Shown piece by piece: positions 58,630 to 64,000 of a stretch of 64,000 nt of DNA; position 1 is the first letter of the stretch; every line of letters starts with the position of its first letter. The stretch spans positions 3,545-67,544 of the forward strand of contig JBKQVT010000174.1 of the NCBI GenBank assembly GCA_052139835.1, given 5' to 3'. The notes beneath the pieces are model-generated. The model was not told the DNA's origin, made no database searches, and saw nothing but the letters and a program-made list of their open reading frames with translations. A program made the translations under genes and the position numbers. Origin of the DNA: JBKQVT01 sp052139835. GTDB lineage: Bacteria; Planctomycetota; Planctomycetia; Pirellulales; Thermoguttaceae.

Positions 58630-59862
58630 ATGCGATTACAGTTTCGTTGGCTATTGCCGCTGGTGCTTCTTTTGGCGTGCGATTGCGCGGGCCCCGCGGG
58701 GTCCGCCGACAGCACCGCGCCGCAGTCTTCCAAATCCGGAGGAAAAACGTCCATGGCGCTCGTGCGGATTCGAGTCATCGGCCCCGACGGCAAGCTTGCC
58801 GAGCCGCGGGAATTGCCCCGCCTGGTGCTTTCCGACGCCGAGTGGAAAAAGCGCCTGACGCCCGAGCAGTATCGCATCACGCGGGCGAAGGGCACCGAGC
58901 CGGCCTTCTGCGGCACGCTGCTGGCCAACAAGAAGGCGGGCATGTACGTCTGCGTCTGCTGCAATCTCCCGCTGTTCGAGTCGGGCGTGAAGTTCGAGTC
59001 CGGCACCGGCTGGCCGAGCTTCTTCCAGCCGGCGGCCAAGGAGAACATCTGCGAGCACGTCGACCGCACCCACGGCATGGTGCGGACCGAGATCCTCTGC
59101 CAGCGATGCGGCGCGCACCTCGGCCACGTCTTTAACGACGGGCCCCCGCCCACCGGCCTCCGCTATTGCCTCAACTCGGCCGCCCTCCGCTTCGTCCCCG
59201 CCGATCAATTGAAAACGATTGCCGAGCCGGCGGCGGACGCCGGCGATAAGGCGAAGGACCCGGCGTCCGGGACCGCCGACCATCCAAAGACCGCCCAGCG
59301 GGCCGAGGCGGTCTTCGCCGGCGGCTGTTTCTGGTGCGTCGAGGCCGTCTTCCGCCAGCTCGATGGCGTCTTGGACGTGACCAGCGGCTATGCCGGCGGC
59401 GCCGCCGATACGGCCAACTACGAGACGGTCTCGACCGGCCGCACCGGCCACGCCGAGTCGGTCCGCATCACCTACGACCCGCGGAAGATCTCCTACGAGC
59501 AGTTGCTCAAGGTCCACTTCGGCACCCACGATCCGACCACGCTGAACCGCCAGGGCAACGACGTTGGCACGCAGTATCGCTCCGCCATTTTCTACGCCGA
59601 CGAGCATCAGAAGGAGCTGGCCGCGGCGATGATCGCCGACCTCAACAAGGCCAAGGTCTTTCGCCGGCCGATCGTCACGACCCTGGAGCCATTGACGGGC
59701 TTCTATCCGGCCGAGGCCCACCACCAGAACTACTGCGCGCTGAATCCGCATCAGCCCTACGTGCGGTCGGTGGCGATGCCGAAGGTGGCCAAGGTGCGGG
59801 CGAAGTTCAAGGACCTGCTGAAGCCGCCGCCGGAAGCGGCTTCGCGGGCCGCCGCCCACTGA
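58630..59862 (+). CDS. Exported bifunctional methionine sulfoxide reductase MsrB-MsrA
   Basis: A 410-residue fusion with an N-terminal export signal (possible lipobox L-L-L-A-C near residue 17). MsrB is first (about 50-185): zinc-type C-V-C-C and C-Q-R-C-G pairs, G-T-G-W-P-S-F and the catalytic Cys in R-Y-C-L-N-S-A-A-L. MsrA is second (about 220-390) with the catalytic G-C-F-W-C-V-E and A-E-x-x-H-Q-N-Y. It reduces both methionine sulfoxide epimers in exported proteins. The start at 58630 has GGAGGG; an in-frame ATG at 58612 is less likely. MsrB-before-MsrA order is less common than MsrA-MsrB. Confidence 0.93.
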   Translation: MRLQFRWLLPLVLLLACDCAGPAGSADSTAPQSSKSGGKTSMALVRIRVIGPDGKLAEPRELPRLVLSDAEWKKRLTPEQYRITRAKGTEPAFCGTLLANKKAGMYVCVCCNLPLFESGVKFESGTGWPSFFQPAAKENICEHVDRTHGMVRTEILCQRCGAHLGHVFNDGPPPTGLRYCLNSAALRFVPADQLKTIAEPAADAGDKAKDPASGTADHPKTAQRAEAVFAGGCFWCVEAVFRQLDGVLDVTSGYAGGAADTANYETVSTGRTGHAESVRITYDPRKISYEQLLKVHFGTHDPTTLNRQGNDVGTQYRSAIFYADEHQKELAAAMIADLNKAKVFRRPIVTTLEPLTGFYPAEAHHQNYCALNPHQPYVRSVAMPKVAKVRAKFKDLLKPPPEAASRAAAH

Positions 59863-59896
59863 ACCGCGACGCACCAACTCGAACAAAGGCCGATCT

Positions 59897-60002
59897 GATC
59901 CGCTGATTATGCAGATTTTCGCAGAAGGGAAGAAATAAGCGGCCGGCGGCCACTTGCATTTCCTCTTCCTCCTTCTGTGCAAATCTGCGAAATCTGCGGA
60001 TC
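59897..60002. terminator. Inverted repeat between convergent genes (possible bidirectional terminator)
   Basis: Arms of 29 nt (59897-59925 and 59974-60002) match at about 24 positions; the core is gatccgc-gatt-gcagattt. It lies between the stops of MsrB-MsrA and holB. The arms resemble a short repeat seen in other planctomycete spacers (recollection, not searched). Confidence 0.5.
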
Positions 60003-60023
60003 GTCTCTTTTCCGTGCGAAGGG

Positions 60024-61091
60024 TCACGCCGCGGCCAGGGCGTCGAGCCAGGCCTCGATCAGCGTCGCTTGATTGGCGTTGCGGTCGATCTCTTCCAGCG
60101 CGTCGAGGCAGCGGTCCAGGCGGGCGGCCGCGGCCGTGATGCCGCCGGCGGAACGAGCGGCCGCCTCGTCGAGAAAACGCCGCAAGTCGGCGTCGTCCGG
60201 CGGCGCGGCGCCGCTTTGCACCTTGAGCAACCCCTCATAAAAACCGGCGGCAAAGCCGACGACCTGCCGCAGCCGCGCCCGGCGGGCCGGGGCCTCCTTG
60301 CCGGCTTCCTCGACGAAGGCCGAGACGCTGGGCGCCAGGCGCACGCTCTCCAGCAGCGGGGCCGCCAGGCGCTCGTAGAGCGTGGCGCGGAACTCCCAGA
60401 GCGCGGGATCGGCCAGTTCGAGGGCCCGCTGGACGCTGCCCTCGGCGTGCTGGGCCAACCGCCGCGACTCGGCGGCGTCGGCCACCAGGCCCTTGGACAG
60501 GAGCAATTCGGCCACCACCTCCGCGGAGAGCGGCTGGAAGCGGACCAACTGGCAGCGCGAGCGGATCGTGGGGAGCTGTTTGGCCGGGCTGGTGCCGATG
60601 AGGATCAAGACCGACTGCGGCGGCGGCTCTTCGAGCGTCTTCAGCAGGCAGTTGGCCCCCTCGGCGTTGAGGAAATCGGCGTCGTCGATCACGGCGATCT
60701 TCCGCCCGCCCATGAAGGGCTTCAGGCTGATGTTGTGGCAGAGTCCCTCCTGGCGGCGGTGGTCGCGCTGGCCGATGAGGAGTTCGAGGGGGAGGAAGGA
60801 CTTGTCGGCGGGCTTGCCCACCAGGTCGAGGTCGGGGTGCGTGCCGGCCAGGACCATGGTGCAGCTTGGACAGGTTTCGCAGGGGTCCAGGGCGGCTTCC
60901 GGGCGCTTCTGGCAGAGCATGGCCTGGGCGAGTTTCAGGACGAAGCTGCGTTTGCCGATGCCTGAGGGCCCGGCAAAGAGGAAGCTGCTGGCCAGCCGCT
61001 GCCGCTCCAGGGCGCGGCGAAAAAGCGCCACGACGGCGTCGTGTCCTTCGATGCCGTGCCAGGAGCGGTTAGTTACAATCAAAGTGGACAT
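60024..61091 (-). CDS. holB: DNA polymerase III delta-prime subunit
   Basis: A 355-residue clamp-loader subunit. The AAA+ domain has a P-loop G-P-S-G-I-G-K-R-S, a four-Cys zinc module (C-E-T-C-P-S-C plus the earlier Cys), the Walker-B-like V-I-D-D-A-D, sensor 1 and the S-R-C motif (T-I-R-S-R-C-Q). The C-terminal collar domain is helical. holB usually lies directly downstream of tmk; here the two are on the same strand but separated by a three-gene plus-strand cassette. The left stretch 61092-61400 holds no recognised gene. Confidence 0.92.
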   Translation of the reverse strand: MSTLIVTNRSWHGIEGHDAVVALFRRALERQRLASSFLFAGPSGIGKRSFVLKLAQAMLCQKRPEAALDPCETCPSCTMVLAGTHPDLDLVGKPADKSFLPLELLIGQRDHRRQEGLCHNISLKPFMGGRKIAVIDDADFLNAEGANCLLKTLEEPPPQSVLILIGTSPAKQLPTIRSRCQLVRFQPLSAEVVAELLLSKGLVADAAESRRLAQHAEGSVQRALELADPALWEFRATLYERLAAPLLESVRLAPSVSAFVEEAGKEAPARRARLRQVVGFAAGFYEGLLKVQSGAAPPDDADLRRFLDEAAARSAGGITAAAARLDRCLDALEEIDRNANQATLIEAWLDALAAA

Positions 61092-61400
61092 GGATCGGAA
61101 GTCAGGCGAACGGAATGAACGTGGTTGCTGGTATTATCCCAGTTTGGCAGTGAGGGTCCAGCGGGACGGCGAACTTCGGGCTGGTCTGTCGCCGGCGGGT
61201 GGATAGAGTCCCATACTGAGGGGGGTGTGGTCTGGCGGCTTCGGCGGGATGCTGGTAATTGGCCGGGCGGCGGGCTAGAATTGCAAGTGGGGTTGCATCC
61301 ACGCGGCCCTGCCGCTAGAGTCATCCGCTGGTTATGCTGGGCATTTTCTGTCTTAGCTAGCGGGAGCCTGCCTGTGAGCGCGATAGGACATCCGGGTTGC

Positions 61401-62237
61401 ATGTTGTCCGAAAAGCATGTGAGGTTTGAACGGCCCCCGGTGATTGAGACCGCGCTCGGGGTCCAATTTGTCCCGCTGCCGAAACTGGCGATCGCCCATT
61501 TGGGGTCCTTTTGGCGACTTTTGGGGTCGGACTGGCCCAACGTCAGCGACGCTCCTGCGATGGCGCCGCAGTTCGAGCAGTTCGGCGAGCAAGGTGCGCG
61601 GAGCGCTGCGGGGTTGCAGTTTATCTTGGGAGCAGGGACGCCGCCTGTCCGACTGCGGGTACGAAATGCGGACAATGACCGGATGATTCAGATTCAGAAC
61701 GGCCGGCTGGTCTTCAACTGGTTGGGCCACGAGGGAAAGGCCTACCCAAGTTACACGAAGGTAAAACCTGGTTTTTTCCAAGCCTTGGCAACGCTGAGAG
61801 AGTTTTTGGCCGAGGAGGCACTCGGGGAGTTGCGGCCGAATCAATGGGAGATTGCCTACGTCAACCATTTCCCGAAGGGAGAACTCTGGCAATCGCCGTC
61901 CGACTGGTCCGCGGTGATTCCGTCGCTGGCTCCTCCTCGCGTCCCAGAGCAGATCGCGGATTTCGAGAACGTTCGCTCCGAATGGAGTTATGTGATTCCT
62001 CCCGCGCGAGGCCGCTTGCACCTTAGCGTGACGCAGGGGCTGCAGAGCACGCCGGCGCGGGGCGAGGTGTTGATCCTGAATCTGACCGCGCGTGGGCCGA
62101 TCCAAGCCTCCGACGGAGCCGACGGCGCTGTTGACGCTGGATTGGAATTGGGTCACGAAACACTGCTCCGGGCTTTTGTGAGTTTGACATCTGAGAAAGC
62201 ACATGCACACTGGGGGCTCATTCATGACCAGACTTGA
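61401..62237 (+). CDS. TIGR04255-family protein (sporadically distributed)
   Basis: A 278-residue protein that begins with the family signature F-E-R-P-P-V-I-E-T-A-L-G-V-Q-F and contains G-S-F-W-R-L-L. TIGR04255 proteins are spread patchily between genomes and have no known function. No signal peptide or membrane segment. The frame is open upstream to 61125 but the signature begins here. Base composition looks less G+C-rich than in the neighbours. First gene of a three-gene cassette; its end overlaps the next gene. Confidence 0.8.
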   Translation: MLSEKHVRFERPPVIETALGVQFVPLPKLAIAHLGSFWRLLGSDWPNVSDAPAMAPQFEQFGEQGARSAAGLQFILGAGTPPVRLRVRNADNDRMIQIQNGRLVFNWLGHEGKAYPSYTKVKPGFFQALATLREFLAEEALGELRPNQWEIAYVNHFPKGELWQSPSDWSAVIPSLAPPRVPEQIADFENVRSEWSYVIPPARGRLHLSVTQGLQSTPARGEVLILNLTARGPIQASDGADGAVDAGLELGHETLLRAFVSLTSEKAHAHWGLIHDQT

Positions 62238-62661
62238 TACGCGATTCACACTCTCGGACGAGTTACCCGAGGTGGTGACGGGGGCCGTCGGCGGTGAGTT
62301 GTGCTCGACAAGCAGTGTCGAAACCATCCGCGAGGAATGGGTGAAGGTAATTGACAGCCTAATCGGATGGGCGCAAATGGGATGGGCGGCATCCGATCAA
62401 GATGATTTGGCGGACGACGGCATCACACTACCGTCCCGAAAGGCCCTCTCCGTCGCTTGCCGGATAGCCTTCCGCCTGCGCGAATGCTCGTGGCCATTGC
62501 CAGCGTCCCTACGCGTCGTGCCCAATGCAGACGGGGGAATCGTCTTCGAATGGGAAGACGGTCCATTCTTTCGGACCATCGAGGTCGATGAGGATGGGGC
62601 GGTCGAATTCTGCGAGTTCCACGGACAAAAACTGTCGCGGCGAACGGTGTTTGAACTCTGA
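62224..62661 (+). CDS. Uncharacterised protein of the TIGR04255 cassette
   Basis: A 145-residue acidic protein overlapping the TIGR04255 gene by 14 bp. The visible pattern is V-I-D-S-L-I-G-W-A, then L-P-S-R-K-A-L, then S-L-R-V-V-P-N-A-D-G-G-I-V-F-E-W-E-D-G-P, then T-I-E-V-D-E-D-G-A-V-E-F. The beta-rich second half looks like a small binding domain. I recognise no family with certainty; proteins with this 'G-G-I-V-F-E-W' segment often accompany TIGR04255 genes (recollection). Confidence 0.7.
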   Translation: MTRLDTRFTLSDELPEVVTGAVGGELCSTSSVETIREEWVKVIDSLIGWAQMGWAASDQDDLADDGITLPSRKALSVACRIAFRLRECSWPLPASLRVVPNADGGIVFEWEDGPFFRTIEVDEDGAVEFCEFHGQKLSRRTVFEL

Positions 62662-62671
62662 AGACCCAAGT

Positions 62672-63133
62672 ATGCTTTCATCCTCGGGCGCGGAAGGGAT
62701 CGACGGCGACGAGACGCTCTACCGTCGGGTTCCGGTCAAGATGAAATGGTACGATCCAGTTACGGGCCGCCTTTCCCCAGAAGCGTTTCACCCGAATCGT
62801 AAGGATGAAAGCGGCATCTCGCTCGACCGGAAAAAATACCGGACGCTGGAGGAGGCGGCACAGGGGCCACACATGGACGGCTATTATGTGGCGGTTCTTC
62901 GGGCGGCGGAACTTCAAGCCCACGGCATAACGGTTGCAGCCAAGCCGAATGCAGGCAACCCAGGACACGCGGAAATTCCAAGACTGAATTACGCCGAACG
63001 CAGGATCGATCGCTGCAAAGAGTGGCAGAAACTGCTGGCGCACGAGTTAACCGTGGCGGTTGAGGGGCCGTTTGTATCTGCTCCTCCTGGCCCTAAGCAC
63101 GCCGACGGCGCAGCGGTCGAGGACCACGATTGA
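62672..63133 (+). CDS. Uncharacterised third protein of the TIGR04255 cassette
   Basis: A 153-residue protein starting 10 bp after the second gene. Features are L-Y-R-R-V-P-V near the N-terminus, G-R-L-S-P-E-A-F-H-P, then G-I-S-L-D-R, a V-A-V-L-R-A-A-E-L core and N-P-G-H-A-E-I-P-R-L. This 'R-R...G-R-x-S-x-x-A-F...N-P-x-H-A-x-I' arrangement occurs in small uncharacterised proteins of mobile cassettes. No function assigned. No signal peptide. Confidence 0.7.
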   Translation: MLSSSGAEGIDGDETLYRRVPVKMKWYDPVTGRLSPEAFHPNRKDESGISLDRKKYRTLEEAAQGPHMDGYYVAVLRAAELQAHGITVAAKPNAGNPGHAEIPRLNYAERRIDRCKEWQKLLAHELTVAVEGPFVSAPPGPKHADGAAVEDHD

Positions 63134-63202
63134 GTTGTGGTTGCCGCATCTCGCGGCGATCAGTATTCCGGGTACTCGCTCCAGGCCGCAATTCCATCGC
63201 TA

Positions 63203-63808
63203 CTATTCCAGCACTTTCGCGGCGGCCGCGCGAATCTCCGCCTGCACCTCCTCGATGGAACGGGAGGCGTCGACCACGGCGATTTGCTCGGGCCGCCGGG
63301 CGGCCTCGGCCAGAAAACCCTCGCGGACCCGCGCGTGAAAACCGTCGCCTTGCTGCTCCATGCGGTCGCGCTGGCGGCGGATCCGCACGGCGGCGGCCTC
63401 CATCGGCATGTCCAGCACGATCGTCAGATCGGGAAACAGCCCGCCGGTGGCCACGCGACCGATGCTCCAGAGCGTCTCCACGTCCAAGCCGCCGCCGTGG
63501 CCCTGGTAAACGACATTGGCCAGCAGGTAGCGGTCGCTGACGACGATCTTGCCCGCGGCCAGCGCGGGCCGGATCAGCTCCTCGACCAACTGCGCGCGGA
63601 CGGCCATGTAGAGGAGCATTTCGCTGCGGCGATCGATGTGCAGGTCGTGGCGCTGGAGGAGGATGTCGCGGACGGCCTCGCCCAGGGCGGTGCTGCCCGG
63701 ATCGCGGCAGGCCATCACCTCGTGGCCCTGCTGTCGGAGCCACTGGCAAAGGAGTGCGACCTGGGTAGATTTTCCGGCGCCGTCGCCGCCGTCGATGGAG
63801 AAAAACAT
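63203..63808 (-). CDS. tmk: Thymidylate kinase
   Basis: A 201-residue kinase that converts dTMP to dTDP. The P-loop is G-G-D-G-A-G-K-S-T, the D-R-Y motif is V-V-S-D-R-Y, and the LID-like region holds R-I-R-R-Q-R-D-R-M-E. The first base upstream of the ATG begins a long G-rich 7-bp array, so the promoter and 5' leader are made of that repeat. Confidence 0.96.
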   Translation of the reverse strand: MFFSIDGGDGAGKSTQVALLCQWLRQQGHEVMACRDPGSTALGEAVRDILLQRHDLHIDRRSEMLLYMAVRAQLVEELIRPALAAGKIVVSDRYLLANVVYQGHGGGLDVETLWSIGRVATGGLFPDLTIVLDMPMEAAAVRIRRQRDRMEQQGDGFHARVREGFLAEAARRPEQIAVVDASRSIEEVQAEIRAAAAKVLE

Positions 63809-63937
63809 TAGGGGCTAGGGGCTAGGGGCTAGGGGCTAGGGGCTAGGGACTGGGGACTGGGGACTGGGGACTGGGGACTGGGGACTGGGGACTGGGGACT
63901 GGGGACTGGGGACTGGGGACTGGGGATTGGGGATTGG
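63809..63937. repeat. Long G-rich 7-bp tandem array upstream of tmk
   Basis: About five units of ggggcta are followed by about a dozen of ggggact and two of ggggatt. Adjacent runs of four G at 7-bp spacing could form G-quadruplexes. A C-rich stretch of related 7-mers follows at 63966-64000 (cctaacccctaaacccaaaa), giving an inverted arrangement. Confidence 0.9.
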
Positions 63938-64000
63938 CAGGGGACAGTGGATAATGGTTTTTTCCTAACCCCTAAACCCAAAACCCAAAGCCCCCACCCC

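Noticed and set aside
63809..63937. G-rich tandem repeat considered as a CRISPR array
   Set aside because: Units are 7 bp with no spacers; no cas genes are present.

Overview
The window is G+C-rich bacterial chromosome, most likely from a planctomycete (Planctomycetota, Pirellulales-like). The lineage call rests on gene types seen here: a DUF1559 protein with a prepilin-type N-terminus next to a small lipoprotein, a very large FecR/VIT/VWA/helical-repeat protein, long 'T-K-V-x-D-A-G-L' leucine-rich repeats, a secreted GH78 rhamnosidase, and G-rich 7-bp spacer arrays. Lineage is inferred; there is no rRNA.

Layout. 1-3160: orphan histidine kinase, DUF4019 protein, DinB protein and a tRNA-like remnant. 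3174-14870 (minus): a leucine-rich-repeat gene broken by a one-base frameshift, and upstream of it a 3059-residue VIT/VWA protein. 15140-18853 (minus): System II cytochrome c assembly genes (CcsA/ResC-like and ResB-like), with a decayed hemA fragment just upstream. 19471-31160: a dense respiratory block. It holds a 14-heme lipoprotein and an MtrB/PioB-like porin (plus strand); a NapC/NirT-type multiheme cytochrome, a multiheme-cytochrome-b fusion and a tetraheme cytochrome (minus strand); then Rieske protein, cytochrome b and a nonaheme cytochrome (plus strand). 31287-37067: an overlapping System I operon ccmE-F-A-B-C-D plus a membrane-anchored protein. 37115-39392: methyltransferase, a second DinB copy, TspO and tRNA-Lys. 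39573-44906: Fis-type regulator, EtfBA, acyl-CoA dehydrogenase, FabI. 44937-55476: rhamnosidase, MA-type peptidase, glycosyltransferase, trypsin-like protease, tRNA-Met, DUF1559 pair and a receiver protein. 55594-63808: second receiver, GlyA, HDAC-like deacetylase, MsrB-MsrA fusion, HolB, a three-gene TIGR04255 cassette, Tmk.

The respiratory genes plausibly act together. Quinol would be oxidised by the cytochrome-b fusion and/or the Rieske/cytochrome b complex. Electrons would pass through periplasmic multiheme cytochromes and leave, or enter, through the outer-membrane porin-cytochrome conduit. The five cytochromes carry 47 CXXCH and three CX4CH motifs (counted by eye), and two c-heme assembly systems flank them. 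This is the most exciting part of the window: an apparent extracellular-electron-transfer island in a planctomycete.

The island and the genes around it lie between two direct copies of a DinB-tRNA segment about 35.6 kb apart. Gene remnants (tRNA, hemA, an isoprenylcysteine-methyltransferase-like N-terminus, an MA-peptidase C-terminus), REP-like palindromes and a small MITE-like insertion with a 17-bp target duplication point to repeated rearrangement.
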